64,000 bases of DNA from an uncultured Lachnospiraceae bacterium (GCA_910587295.1 CAJULP010000009.1:16798-80797); one strand, 5' to 3'; shown: positions 7,336 through 16,485, numbered from the stretch's first letter. The notes: generated by a model not told the origin, from the sequence alone. A program made the numbers and translations.

Positions 7336-8745
7336 TTAAGCCTTTAAGACCAGTGGGATTTCCCGGATCACCTTTCCCGTTAAGTCAGTGACCACTTTCC
7401 GATCCGGCCCGGCCTTAAAAACTTTTTTCCCGTCCACAAAAGCCTCTACGCCCTTTCCGCTGTTTTCAATGAAAAACTTATGTCCTCCCCACTCCCAAAG
7501 ATAGGTGCACTCCGTTCCCCCTGCGGTACCCCAAAAGATCTGCTCCCCTTCCATATGGATGCCGTAGATCCTTGCCGCATACTCTAGCACCGACAACATG
7601 GCAGGTCCATAAGCATCCTGTTCTCCTTCCAGGCACACCTTAGAAGGCGCCATCGTAAAAGGATCATACTGCTGGACAAAAACACACTCCGGCCCGATGG
7701 CCTCAAACAGCTTTCTCCCAAGAATCGGAACCAGCCAGTCATACCCGTAATTTTCCAATGCCCGGATTGCCCGCTGGTAGGTCAGCGCTTCCGCCTGGCC
7801 GCTCCAGTTGTTGGTGGTCACATTGCGGAACATCGGATCGCATACCGCCACGGAAGGAAGGGGCATTTTGGTCCAAAATTCTTTAGGGTTTAATAAATGT
7901 TCCTCTACAAACCGCCTTGCCATATCCTGGGAAAGGCTGTTCCAGTACATGGCCCGTAAGCTATTGTGGATCAGGATATCCATCACCCGGTGGTCCTTGT
8001 CACGGTCCAGGCAGATTCCCTTTTCTTCGCTCCAAAGGTACTCCCGGATCTTACCACGCACCTGCATCGCCCCGTCCAGCCAGCATTTTTCTTTGTCTTC
8101 CTTCTTCCAGATACGGCTGATCTTAGCCAGTATCTCTCTTGCGGAATAAGAAAAACTCATAATGTCTACGGAAGCCATTGGCACCACCTTACAGCCTTTT
8201 GGCGGGGTTTCTTCGGTCCACGCATCCGGTGCGTCCTGATAGCGTATCCCGTGGTCCTCCCCGGTATCATACTTACACCAGGTCTCAAGGCAGCCATCCC
8301 CATCCGAATCCCGCACCCGCCAAAGATAGGCGTCAAATCGCTCTAACGTATCGTATAACTGCTCCAAATAGCCTGCCGGGCGGCCTGCCAGATAATACAT
8401 ATTAAGGGCCGGGGCGGGAAAACAAAAGCCCTGGAATTTATTAAACTGGGGAGTCAGCACCCCGTCTATCATGGCAATGCTTCCCGGGATCCTGCCATCT
8501 TCCCTTTGGCACTCCATAAACAAAAGATTATTGTTAAGCCCCGCCTCCAGATCTCTTTTGGCGTACATTTCCCCGCCCATAGGCTGGGTCTCCAGCCAGA
8601 CCTTTTCATAGCCGCCGCCCTCGATCAACACCTTCCTTCCGGCAAAATCCTTCAGATTTTCCAGGGATTTTTCTTCCGCCTTATCCACAAGCTTCTGCAG
8701 CAGCTCATCTGCCGTCCGGAATGTTACCTTTGTTTCACCGATCAA
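7336..8745 (-). CDS. (alpha/alpha)6-barrel glycoside hydrolase (MGH1/GH63-like)
   Basis: 469 aa. Helical-barrel signatures include LLFMECQREDGRIPGSI, FCFPAPALNMYYLAG, DSDGDGCLETWCKYDTGEDHG, and GTTNNWSGQAEALTY-type Trp-rich loops (here VTTNNWSGQ), resembling GH63/MGH1-type six-hairpin glycosidases. The C-terminus ends in a small beta segment (VEAFVDGKKVFKAGPDRKV). No signal peptide, so probably cytosolic. A TTG start at 8745 is supported by AAGGAG with 9-nt spacing; no ATG fits. It sits 16 bp from the GH43 gene upstream. The fold is likely, but I cannot give the substrate with confidence. Confidence 0.65.
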   Translation of the reverse strand: MIGETKVTFRTADELLQKLVDKAEEKSLENLKDFAGRKVLIEGGGYEKVWLETQPMGGEMYAKRDLEAGLNNNLLFMECQREDGRIPGSIAMIDGVLTPQFNKFQGFCFPAPALNMYYLAGRPAGYLEQLYDTLERFDAYLWRVRDSDGDGCLETWCKYDTGEDHGIRYQDAPDAWTEETPPKGCKVVPMASVDIMSFSYSAREILAKISRIWKKEDKEKCWLDGAMQVRGKIREYLWSEEKGICLDRDKDHRVMDILIHNSLRAMYWNSLSQDMARRFVEEHLLNPKEFWTKMPLPSVAVCDPMFRNVTTNNWSGQAEALTYQRAIRALENYGYDWLVPILGRKLFEAIGPECVFVQQYDPFTMAPSKVCLEGEQDAYGPAMLSVLEYAARIYGIHMEGEQIFWGTAGGTECTYLWEWGGHKFFIENSGKGVEAFVDGKKVFKAGPDRKVVTDLTGKVIREIPLVLKA

Positions 8746-8761
8746 TTCAATTTTCTCCTTT

Positions 8762-10399
8762 TCATCCCACTGTCATCTCAAAATAATCAAAATCAGCATG
8801 ATAGGAAAGCCCTGTCATGTCATGGACATACATGCCGAAATGAGCGCCTGTGAATCCCCTGCAGTGCTCGTCCGTCACGATCTTAGTTGACTGCTCCTTC
8901 CCTGCCCGCCGCCAATTTCGCCCGTCATACCGGAAAAAGAAACCAACTTCGCAGCCATCCTCTGACAGTTCTGCCTTAAGCTCGATAGGGCCGTCGGCCG
9001 GAACAAAAACCGGCTCCATCTCATCCGTAATCACACCGCCATCGCTTTTTAATAAGGTAAGTACACTCTGCCCCTGCTCATCCGCCGTCTTTACCAGCAG
9101 GTAAAAATTCATGGCATCATACAGATACGCAAGCCCTGCGGCCTGTTCCGGGTAATCCGGTTTAAATTCCACACAAGTTACAGCCCTGGCCCAGACCGTC
9201 TGCTGCCTTAGGGCGATCAGGGAAACATGATGCAGGGAATTTAAGGATTCCTGCCCCTTAAGACGCAAATACCCCGGACGGGCGGCAAGATCCGCAAAGC
9301 CCTCGTAAGAAACCCTTGGGGATGTGTAATACACCGGAAGCTCTTTCCCCTCAAACTCATCCCGTACAACCTTTTGCCCACATTCCGCCAGCCGCATCCC
9401 TTTCTGCTCCATCCCGGCGCTGTCATCACATGCGGGAAACCTCTCTCCCGGTTCCGGAACGTAAACCTTCGCAAAACGTCCTCCGGCAGACAGCCCAAGC
9501 CACCCCTCTTGATCCCAGCACACCTTTTGGATAGCGCTTTCCCGGCCAAGGGTACACCACTTCTGCCCGGAAAGGGGGCGGGAACACAAATGTACCAGAT
9601 ACCATTCCCCATCCGGCGTATCCACCAAATCCCCGTGACCGCATTTTTTAAGCGCCAGGGGATCTTCCTGATCCGAGGTAAGCACCGGGTTATCCGGCGC
9701 CGTCTCAAATGGCCCCCAGACACTTTTTGCCCTCGCCAGAGTAACGCAGTGGCCATAGCCGGTGCCCCCTTCCGCAACGATCAGGTAATACCACTCCCCG
9801 ATATGGTAGATATGGGGGCCTTCCGTACATCCGATGCCGGAGCCGTTATAGACCTTTTTCCGCTCCCCAAAAAGCTTCCATCCAGGCTTTTTCCGGGCAA
9901 AGGGCACTTCCGTCTCCTCTTCCCCTTCCGTCCTTAAAAGTTTCTGGACAAGCACCCCTTTAAAGCCGTTGACCATATTCACCAGATACTTTCTTCCATC
10001 CCGGTCATGGAACAAAGAAGGGTCAAAGCCGATGCTGTTTAAGTACAAAGGTTCCGACCATTCTCCATAAATATCATCGGTATAGACCATGTAATTATGG
10101 GTATTGTAGTAACGCCCCTTTTTGGTCTTTACATCCGTATATACCAAGTAAAAATATTCTCCGTCATAACTTAAACAGGGCGCCCAGACTCCCCCGGAGG
10201 TGGGATCCCCTGCCATATTTAACTGGCTGTTCCTTCTTAAGGGGGAGGGGATCTGTTCCCAGTTTTTCAAGTCACGGGAGTGAAACAGCTTCACCCCCGG
10301 CCACCACTCAAAAGTAGAAGTGGCAATATAATAGTCCTCACCCACACGGATGATGCTGGGGTCCGGGCAAAACCCCTTTAAAATCGGATTTTGGATCAT
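8762..10399 (-). CDS. Family 43 glycoside hydrolase, beta-xylosidase-like (GH43_11 type)
   Basis: 545 aa from ATG 10399, set by AAAGGAGGG 7 bp upstream; a longer in-frame start is unsupported. Starts NPILKGFCPDPSI with the base Asp13, then VWAPCLSYDGEYFYLVYTD, GFDPSLFHD (second Asp) and CTEGPHIY (acid Glu). A C-terminal beta-sandwich (SLNSLHHVSLIALRQQ... to HADFDYFEMTVG) is the DUF1349/GH43 C2-type domain found in XynB-like enzymes. It probably trims xylose or arabinose from imported oligosaccharides in the cytosol. Located directly after the importer genes. Confidence 0.85.
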   Translation of the reverse strand: MIQNPILKGFCPDPSIIRVGEDYYIATSTFEWWPGVKLFHSRDLKNWEQIPSPLRRNSQLNMAGDPTSGGVWAPCLSYDGEYFYLVYTDVKTKKGRYYNTHNYMVYTDDIYGEWSEPLYLNSIGFDPSLFHDRDGRKYLVNMVNGFKGVLVQKLLRTEGEEETEVPFARKKPGWKLFGERKKVYNGSGIGCTEGPHIYHIGEWYYLIVAEGGTGYGHCVTLARAKSVWGPFETAPDNPVLTSDQEDPLALKKCGHGDLVDTPDGEWYLVHLCSRPLSGQKWCTLGRESAIQKVCWDQEGWLGLSAGGRFAKVYVPEPGERFPACDDSAGMEQKGMRLAECGQKVVRDEFEGKELPVYYTSPRVSYEGFADLAARPGYLRLKGQESLNSLHHVSLIALRQQTVWARAVTCVEFKPDYPEQAAGLAYLYDAMNFYLLVKTADEQGQSVLTLLKSDGGVITDEMEPVFVPADGPIELKAELSEDGCEVGFFFRYDGRNWRRAGKEQSTKIVTDEHCRGFTGAHFGMYVHDMTGLSYHADFDYFEMTVG

Positions 10400-10435
10400 T
10401 CTGATACCCTCCTTTCCCATTCCCGTTCCATGCTT

Positions 10436-10918
10436 TTAACCTTTCAGTCCACTGGTTCCGATCCCTTCCACCAGATAACGGTTAAAGAAGAGGAAGATTA
10501 AAAACACCGGTATCAGCGACAGGGTTGACATGGCAAACATTGCGCCGTAGTCCGTGGTGGAGGATGCGTCCGCAAACATCTTTATGGCTAAAGACACGGT
10601 ATAGGACTGGGGTTTACTTAAGTACAGCAAAGGCCCCATATAATCATCCCACTTCCAATAAAACTGGATGATCACCGTGGTCACGATAGAGTTTTTAAAA
10701 AACGTGGCAAACGTGATTCCCCCAAAACCGCTCCAGCCCGTACTGTAATTGGTCAATTTCAGGCTTTCCGGTATCAGCCCCAAAGATCCCCTTAAGATTT
10801 CTCCATTGTCCTTAAAGGAACCGCTTATCATCCAAAGCACCGGATAGATCATCAAAAGCCCAAAGAGGACAACAAACAGATGATATGCCGTTTTTGTAAT
10901 ATTCTTTTTCAATTTCAT
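10436..10918 (-). pseudogene. Sugar ABC permease (MalG/CUT1 type) with large in-frame internal deletion
   Basis: 160 aa where the family is about 275-285. The N-terminus (first membrane span, YPVLWMISGSFKDNGEI, LTNYSTGWSGF, FFKNSIVTTVI) and the C-terminus (QFYWKWDDYMGPLLYLSKPQSYTVSLAI ... FFNRYLVEGIGTSGLKG) are well conserved. They are joined at residues 82-85, with about 115 residues missing. The lost part includes the central spans and the cytoplasmic EAA loop (consensus EAAxxDG) that contacts the ATPase. The frame is kept and the ribosome site GAGGAGGAACGGAC is intact, so the event may be recent. A working permease from this gene is unlikely. Confidence 0.8.
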
Positions 10919-10932
10919 GTCCGTTCCTCCTC

Positions 10933-11853
10933 TTAATCACCGGCTTCACTAAATACCCACATCTTGGAAGTCTTGAAGATCACAAGGGTAACCGCACTCA
11001 TGATCACCAGCATAAACCATGACATAGCACAGGCATATCCCATATCATTATAGGTAAAGGCCTGCTTATAGACGTTATAAGCATACACATTGGTAGAGTT
11101 GTTCGGCCCGCCGCCGGTCATGATCGCCACCTGCGTAAACACCATAAACGCCGAAATGGTCTGCATCACAAGATTGTAAAGCACGATAGGGGATAAGCAG
11201 GGCATGGTGATACGGAAAAAGATCTGGAACCCGTTTGCCCCGTCAATCCTTGCCGCTTCATAATAGGACGTAGGGATTTCCTTTAACCCTGCCGCAAAAA
11301 TGATCATGGAAGACCCAAACTGCCATACGCTCATCAAAATAAGCGGAACGATGGCAAGAGCCTGGTCACCAAACCAGTTGACGGTTGATAACCCCATCCC
11401 CCCAAGCATGGTGTTGATCAGGCCCTTCCTTGCAAACAGCTGTTTCCAGACCAAAATCACCGCCACGCTTCCCCCTACCAGGGAAGGAACATAATATAAA
11501 GAACGGTATAACGTCACAAGTCCGCTTTTCCTGGTCAAAAGAAATGCCACGAACAGCGCAAATCCAAGCTTTAGCGGAACGGAAAAAAACACATATTTGA
11601 CCGTCACCCAAAGGGATTTCAAAAACACCTCATCCTGAAACAGCCTGATAAAATTTTTAAAGCCTACCAGATCCGCCGTCTTCGACCCAAGGGAAAAATC
11701 AGTAAAAGCGTAATAAAAAGACGTGACAATGGGTATTAGGGAAAAACAGACAAACCCAAATATAAAAGGCAGTGCAAAAACATGCCCCACCGTGTTTTCT
11801 TTATAAAGGAAATTCCTGATCCCGCCCTGTCCGTCGGTGCGCGTTTTCTTCAA
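10933..11853 (-). CDS. Sugar ABC transporter permease (MalF/CUT1 type)
   Basis: 306 aa, six predicted membrane spans. The EAA loop is present as SYYEAARIDGANGFQIFFRITMP, the contact site for the shared ATPase. I place the start at TTG 11853, which has AAAGGAGGAAAGAAA directly upstream; the longer frame to 11910 runs back through a terminator hairpin and has no ribosome site. Works with the binding protein upstream and the permease downstream to import oligosaccharides. No ATPase gene is in the cluster, as is usual for CUT1 systems that use a shared MsmK-type ATPase. Confidence 0.9.
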   Translation of the reverse strand: MKKTRTDGQGGIRNFLYKENTVGHVFALPFIFGFVCFSLIPIVTSFYYAFTDFSLGSKTADLVGFKNFIRLFQDEVFLKSLWVTVKYVFFSVPLKLGFALFVAFLLTRKSGLVTLYRSLYYVPSLVGGSVAVILVWKQLFARKGLINTMLGGMGLSTVNWFGDQALAIVPLILMSVWQFGSSMIIFAAGLKEIPTSYYEAARIDGANGFQIFFRITMPCLSPIVLYNLVMQTISAFMVFTQVAIMTGGGPNNSTNVYAYNVYKQAFTYNDMGYACAMSWFMLVIMSAVTLVIFKTSKMWVFSEAGD

Positions 11854-11869
11854 ATTTCTTTCCTCCTTT

Positions 11870-11898
11870 CCAAAAAGCGCCGCCAAACGGCGGCGCTT
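11870..11898 (-). terminator. Attenuating terminator between binding protein and permease
   Basis: Minus strand: AAGCGCCGCC, loop GTTT, GGCGGCGCTT, then TTT. It sits right after the binding-protein gene and before the TTG-started permease, the common way to make much more binding protein than permease. Confidence 0.8.
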
Positions 11899-11929
11899 AT
11901 GACCTTCCATCTATCTTGTTTTTGTCTTT

Positions 11930-13336
11930 TTATCCAAAGATGGCCTGTGCATCCGCATAAGTCTTTTCCGCTGCTTCCTGTGCAGTGATCTCACCAAAGA
12001 CAACCTGCTGGATGTAATTGCGGTAATTGTCAACTACCTGATCCTGTCCATCCGGGCTAAGCACGTTGATCTTCTCCGGCATTTCAAAGGTACCTACCAT
12101 ATCGACAAAATCATACATGATCTGCTGGCCTTCCGTTGCCGTTTCTTTAAGAGCTGCCCTTACATCCTCGTTTACGGGGATACCCCTCTCACCCTGCAGA
12201 ACATTGTTGCAGTCGGTGCTGTTCTGGAACCAGCTGATAAACTCTGCGGCTGCCTGCTTATGCTCACTGTCCTGTGATACGCAGAGCATCTGGGAAGACT
12301 GGATGGCCGCCCCGGAAGGACCCTCCGGCGTCACCCTGGGAAGCGGCGCTAAGCCAAGGGTGCGGCCTTCCGCTTTACAGATATCGTAAATAGTAGGGAA
12401 CTGATTTACCGCTACCCATGTCATACCCGATTCACCGGTTACCAGGAAATCATTTTCAATATTGGTAACTTCCGCTTCCGCACCCGCATCCGGCGAAACG
12501 CCTTCTTTGATCAGGTCAGCCCTCATCTGGATATAAGGTGTCAGCATGGAAGCATCTTCAAATCCCATTCCTGTCAGGTCGATGTTAAAGAAGCTGTACT
12601 GCCCCACCTGGCCAAGCTGTCCGATATAAGTGGAGCACCCTGCGATAAATTCGGAGGACGCAAACCCGGAAGTTCCAAAGTGCCCTGTCTTTTCATGGAT
12701 TGCCCTTGCCGCCGCCGCATAATCATCCCATGTCCAGGTTTCATCAGGAAGGGCTACGCCTGCGTCATTGAACATATCCACGTCATATGCAATGCCGTAT
12801 GTATTTAACCCGTTAGAAAGCCCAAGCTGGGTTCCGTCAAAATCCTGTGTGATCTTTAAATATGCGTCGGAAATCTTCGCCACATCCACAGCGCCGGATT
12901 CAATATACTCATCCAAGGGATAAATCTTGTCCATGTACATAGGGAAATTTCCACCCAACTGGAAGATATCCCATACCTGATCGGATGCTACCAGAGTTTT
13001 CAGTTTCGTGAAATAATCATCAAATGAGAAGAACTCATATTCAATCTTAACTCCCGGATGTTCCTTCTCATACATTTCAATGACTTCCACCGTCAGGTCA
13101 TGACGGGTCTGGGATCCCCACCATGCCATACGCAGCGTGATCTCTTCTCCTGTGCCTTCTTCCGGCGCAGCTTCCTGTGCATTTTCATCTTCTGCCGGAG
13201 CCTGTGCTTCCTCCTGCTGGGTATCCGCCTGTGCCGGCGTATCGTCTTTTGCCGGTTCAGGATCTTTACCGCCGCAGGCTGCCAGAGAAAGTACCATACT
13301 TGCTGCCATAAGCAGTGCAAATAATTTCTTCTTCAT
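11930..13336 (-). CDS. Sugar-binding lipoprotein of the ABC importer
   Basis: 468 aa. Signal peptide MKKKLFALLMAASMVLSLAAC with lipobox LAAC (Cys21), then an acidic, Ala/Glu/Pro/Gln-rich linker to about residue 65, and a type-1 extracellular solute-binding domain (ITLRMAWWGSQTRHDLTVEVIEMYEKEHPGVKIEYEF and ending in a helical C-terminus). It captures oligosaccharides outside the membrane and delivers them to the permeases. Ribosome site GGAGAGAAAATTATT. It heads the minus-strand operon and is divergent from the AraC regulator. Substrate inferred from GH43/GH28 neighbours: pectic or arabinoxylan fragments. Confidence 0.9.
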   Translation of the reverse strand: MKKKLFALLMAASMVLSLAACGGKDPEPAKDDTPAQADTQQEEAQAPAEDENAQEAAPEEGTGEEITLRMAWWGSQTRHDLTVEVIEMYEKEHPGVKIEYEFFSFDDYFTKLKTLVASDQVWDIFQLGGNFPMYMDKIYPLDEYIESGAVDVAKISDAYLKITQDFDGTQLGLSNGLNTYGIAYDVDMFNDAGVALPDETWTWDDYAAAARAIHEKTGHFGTSGFASSEFIAGCSTYIGQLGQVGQYSFFNIDLTGMGFEDASMLTPYIQMRADLIKEGVSPDAGAEAEVTNIENDFLVTGESGMTWVAVNQFPTIYDICKAEGRTLGLAPLPRVTPEGPSGAAIQSSQMLCVSQDSEHKQAAAEFISWFQNSTDCNNVLQGERGIPVNEDVRAALKETATEGQQIMYDFVDMVGTFEMPEKINVLSPDGQDQVVDNYRNYIQQVVFGEITAQEAAEKTYADAQAIFG

Positions 13337-13410
13337 AATAATTTTCTCTCCTTTGCTTTTATTGTTGAAACCTTTACATGTATTTTATATAGGATGCGCC
13401 CCTAATAATA

Positions 13411-13424
13411 CTAAAATAATATGC
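13411..13424 (-). promoter_or_regulatory. Candidate AraC operator, binding-protein side
   Basis: Minus strand GCATATTATTTTAG. It resembles the plus-strand copy at 13478-13496 and points toward the binding-protein gene, lying upstream of a TATAAA-type -10 with no clear -35, as expected for an activated promoter. Confidence 0.4.
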
Positions 13425-13477
13425 GTTTTTAGCAAAAACAACTGATTATTTGTTATTTTAGAAAATAATGACCGATT

Positions 13478-13496
13478 GCATATTGTTTATTCTAAT
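13478..13496 (+). promoter_or_regulatory. Candidate AraC operator, regulator side
   Basis: Plus strand GCATATTGTTTATTCTAAT, a mirror partner of the site at 13411-13424. It overlaps the promoter of the AraC gene, so binding could also give autoregulation. Confidence 0.4.
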
Positions 13497-13511
13497 TTGT
13501 GGTGTTATAAT
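13483..13511 (+). promoter_or_regulatory. Sigma-A promoter of the AraC-family gene
   Basis: TTGTTT, 17-nt spacer, TATAAT (13506-13511), 24 bp before the first ATG of the regulator. Confidence 0.65.
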
Positions 13512-13534
13512 TCAACAAATGTGACAGAAAAAAT

Positions 13535-14491
13535 ATGGTCTGTTTGTTGAAATTGACCCTATATGGAGGTGATCCCATCTACAGCGAAGAAAGCAACAAC
13601 GGAATCTATGTTGAAAAGCAGATACGTATTCCCACTTTTACGATGACTTACGAACATACCCACGCCTATTGTGAGATTTTTTTTTTAAAGACCGGAAGCT
13701 GTATTTACCACATCAACAACACCACTTACCATCTCACGGCAGGCGAAGCCATGGTGGTGGCCCCCGGCGATTCCCATTGCACCAGCTATGAAGGACTTGT
13801 TCCCTGTGAACGCATCATCGTATATTGCAGGCCGGAGGCCATCCCGGAAACCTTTTTGGAAAAGCACGAAGACATTTCCCAAAACATTAAGCGGTCCGGA
13901 AAGATTATCTTAGACAAGAAAGGACAAATCAAGATAGACGGAATCCTGCTTCGGATGATGGAAGAAAACAATATGCCGGACGAACATTCCTTTGAGCTGC
14001 TTGGCCTTTATGTCATGGAAATGCTCTTATGCTTAGACCGGAGCGGGATCTTTGTCTGTGAAAGCCTCAGGGTTAATGACGGAATCAGCACGGACATTGC
14101 CGACACCCTGACTTACATCGCCCAAAATTACCGGCTTCCCCTCTCCTTAGAGGAAGTGGCCGGACAGATCAACTTAAGCCCAACCTACCTGTCCAAAAAA
14201 TTCAGGAAGGTCACAGGCGTTACCTTCAAGGAATATGTAAACTATATCCGGATCAAACAGGCTGTCCAGGCCCTTCTTACCACGGACGATTCCATCACCA
14301 AGATTGCCGTGGACTGTGGCTTTAACAGCAGCAATTACTTTAAAGATATTTTCCGGAAGATCAACGGGGTATCCCCCAGGGCCTTCCGCAAACAGTCCAC
14401 GGCCCCTTCTTACGAGCCGGCGGACAATCCTGTTTCAGGGGAAATAACCGCTCCCCTGATCCCAAAAATAAAAGATCCCACAGCAATCTGA
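13535..14491 (+). CDS. AraC-family transcriptional regulator
   Basis: 318 aa. N-terminal cupin sensor (MTYEHTHAYCEIFFLKTGSCIYHINNTTYHLTAGEAMVVAPGD pattern) and a C-terminal pair of helix-turn-helices: LPLSLEEVAGQINLSPTYLSKKFRKVTGVTFKEYVNYIRI, then SITKIAVDCGFNSSNYFKDIFRKINGVSPRAFRK. Probably activates the divergent importer/GH43 operon and the downstream GH28 gene on sensing a sugar. The ATG at 13535 has a poor ribosome site. A perfect GGAGGTGATC lies inside the frame at 13564-13573, 2 bp before an ATC codon (13577) that lines up with where homologues begin; translation may start there. Confidence 0.9.
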   Translation: MVCLLKLTLYGGDPIYSEESNNGIYVEKQIRIPTFTMTYEHTHAYCEIFFLKTGSCIYHINNTTYHLTAGEAMVVAPGDSHCTSYEGLVPCERIIVYCRPEAIPETFLEKHEDISQNIKRSGKIILDKKGQIKIDGILLRMMEENNMPDEHSFELLGLYVMEMLLCLDRSGIFVCESLRVNDGISTDIADTLTYIAQNYRLPLSLEEVAGQINLSPTYLSKKFRKVTGVTFKEYVNYIRIKQAVQALLTTDDSITKIAVDCGFNSSNYFKDIFRKINGVSPRAFRKQSTAPSYEPADNPVSGEITAPLIPKIKDPTAI

Positions 14492-14514
14492 CGGGATAAC
14501 AAGGAGGAAGATTT

Positions 14515-15867
14515 ATGATTTACAATGTATTAGACTATGGCGCCGCAGGCGACGGCGCTGCCAATGATGCCGCTGCCATCCAGGCAGCCATTGACGATTG
14601 CTCATCGGCGGGAGGCGGACGGGTGCTGTTTCCCGGCGGCAGGGTGTACCGGTCAGGAACTATTGTTCTTAAATCCTATGTGGAACTTCATTTAGAGACC
14701 GGCGCCGTCTTAAAGGGAAGCAGCCATTTGGAAGACTACAATTTGTTCCACACGGACCTTTCCATTCCTTCCGGCCAGTCCACCGCCGGAACCCCCACCT
14801 ATGAAAAATGCGATTATACAGGCAGCCCCGTACTTTTTTTCCTATACGGGAAAGACTGTGAATGCGTTTCCATCACCGGGTTCGGAACCATCGACGGGAA
14901 TGAAGAGATCTTTTACGGAACGGTGACTCCCTGGCACATCGACGGCTCTTTTTATCCCCGGGTGCCATTACTGTTTCTGGAAAATATCAGACACCTCAGC
15001 ATCCTTCACGTGACCCTTACCGGCAGTGCGTTCTGGACCACCCACATGATCGGGTGCAATGATGTACTGATCGACGGTATCCGCATCTTAAACAACCTGC
15101 GGCTTGCCAACTGCGACGGCATTGACCCTGACCACTGCAAAAACGTGCGCATCGTCAACTGCCATATTGAATGTGCGGACGACTGCATCGTGTTTAAAAA
15201 TACGGCAAGCGCTGCCCACTACGGGCCCTGCGAAAATATCGTGGTGGCAAACTGCACCTTGACTTCCACCAGCGCCGCCATTAAATTCGGCACGGAAAGC
15301 GAATCCTTGTTCCGCAATATCCTGATTGAAAACTGCAACATCAGCCGCACCAACCGGGGAATTTCCTTACAGCTTCGTGACTGCGGAAGCATTGAAAACG
15401 TTACGTTCTCCAATTTGAACATTGAGACCCGCTTATTTTCCAAGGACCACTGGTGGGGAAAAGCAGAGCCTATCGCTATCACGGCGCTAAAGCGCAATTC
15501 CGATACCACCGTAGGACATATCAAGAATATCCGCTTTCAAAACATTAACTGTGATGGGGAAAACGGCATCCTGATCTACGGGGATCCTAAAATGAACATC
15601 AAGGATATCCGCTTTAACGGCATCACGGTTCATTTGCGTCAAAAAACCGATTGGCAAAAGGGCACCATTGATCTGCGGCCCTGTGAAGAAAACGGACTTT
15701 CCCGGGATTCCCTCCACGGCCTGTATATCCGCAATGCCGAGCAGATAACTTTTCATGACTTCACCCTGGAAACGGCGCCGGAAATGGCTGAACTTGCAGA
15801 GACCCCCGTCAGTATCGCAGACTGCGGTACCGTTACCATAAACGGGGAACTGTACGAAAGGAATTGA
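14515..15867 (+). CDS. Family 28 glycoside hydrolase (polygalacturonase-like)
   Basis: 450 aa. Pectate-lyase-like start MIYNVLDYGAAGDGAANDAAAIQAAIDDC, then right-handed beta-helix coils. GH28 catalytic region: NCDGIDPD, CADDCIVFK and TSAAIKFGTES, variants of the NTD / DD / RIK motifs, so the catalytic Asp residues appear present. Cleaves galacturonic acid or related linkages in pectin. No signal peptide, which suggests action on imported oligogalacturonides. Ribosome site AAGGAGGAAGATTT. Follows araC by 23 bp and precedes the YesL gene by 3 bp, so the three are one operon. Confidence 0.9.
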   Translation: MIYNVLDYGAAGDGAANDAAAIQAAIDDCSSAGGGRVLFPGGRVYRSGTIVLKSYVELHLETGAVLKGSSHLEDYNLFHTDLSIPSGQSTAGTPTYEKCDYTGSPVLFFLYGKDCECVSITGFGTIDGNEEIFYGTVTPWHIDGSFYPRVPLLFLENIRHLSILHVTLTGSAFWTTHMIGCNDVLIDGIRILNNLRLANCDGIDPDHCKNVRIVNCHIECADDCIVFKNTASAAHYGPCENIVVANCTLTSTSAAIKFGTESESLFRNILIENCNISRTNRGISLQLRDCGSIENVTFSNLNIETRLFSKDHWWGKAEPIAITALKRNSDTTVGHIKNIRFQNINCDGENGILIYGDPKMNIKDIRFNGITVHLRQKTDWQKGTIDLRPCEENGLSRDSLHGLYIRNAEQITFHDFTLETAPEMAELAETPVSIADCGTVTINGELYERN

Positions 15868-15870
15868 CCT

Positions 15871-16485
15871 ATGGGACGATTTTTCAATCTGGAAAACCCA
15901 ATCTGGCGTTTTATCGGCAACCTGGCTGACTTCTTTTTATTGTCAGTATGCTGGTATCTGTGCTGCATCCCGGTAGTGACCGCAGGATGCGGCACTACCG
16001 CCTTATACTATGTGACTATGAAAATGGCCGCAAACAAAGAAGGCTATACCTTCCGTTCCTTCCTTACTTCTTTTAAGACAAATTTCCGCCCCGCCGCGCT
16101 TATCTGGCTTTTGTTCCTTGGCGCTGCCTTTGTATTATACGCCGACTTTTCCTGGTGCCTTAACCGCGGCACGTTGTTTGCCAGATCCATGTTCATCACT
16201 TTTACGGCCATTGCCCTGCTGTATTTCCTCTGCCTTCGTCTTATCTTCCCGCTAATTGCAAGGTGCGAAAATACCGTAAAAGCCCTGCTTAAAATGTGCT
16301 TTGTCATGAGCATCCGAAGCTTCCTTCCCGTGCTTTCCACGCTGATGGTCACCTGCGGGCTGTTTTCTTTCGGCATCTTCGTGTTCTGGCCATTGCTCCT
16401 TATTGCGCCGGGGCTTGGGGCTTATATCAATTCTTTTATCTTTAACCGGGTACTGGAAAAGTACGGGCTGGGACTTTTGGATTAA
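15871..16485 (+). CDS. YesL-family membrane protein (DUF624)
   Basis: 204 aa with five to six hydrophobic spans. The N-terminal FFNLENPIWRFIGNLADFFLLSVCWYLCCIPVVTAG is the DUF624/YesL hallmark. The family is linked to sugar ABC importers; in B. subtilis yesL lies in the rhamnogalacturonan (yes) region, which fits a pectin role here. Function unknown. It starts 3 bp after the GH28 stop and ends overlapping by 4 bp with the convergent gene. Confidence 0.85.
   Translation: MGRFFNLENPIWRFIGNLADFFLLSVCWYLCCIPVVTAGCGTTALYYVTMKMAANKEGYTFRSFLTSFKTNFRPAALIWLLFLGAAFVLYADFSWCLNRGTLFARSMFITFTAIALLYFLCLRLIFPLIARCENTVKALLKMCFVMSIRSFLPVLSTLMVTCGLFSFGIFVFWPLLLIAPGLGAYINSFIFNRVLEKYGLGLLD

Noticed and set aside
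9374..9937. 187-aa plus-strand frame inside the xylosidase gene
   Set aside because: Antisense shadow of a gene with intact GH43 motifs.
11854..11910. Longer N-terminus for the first permease
   Set aside because: It passes through the terminator hairpin and lacks a ribosome site; TTG 11853 has a strong one.
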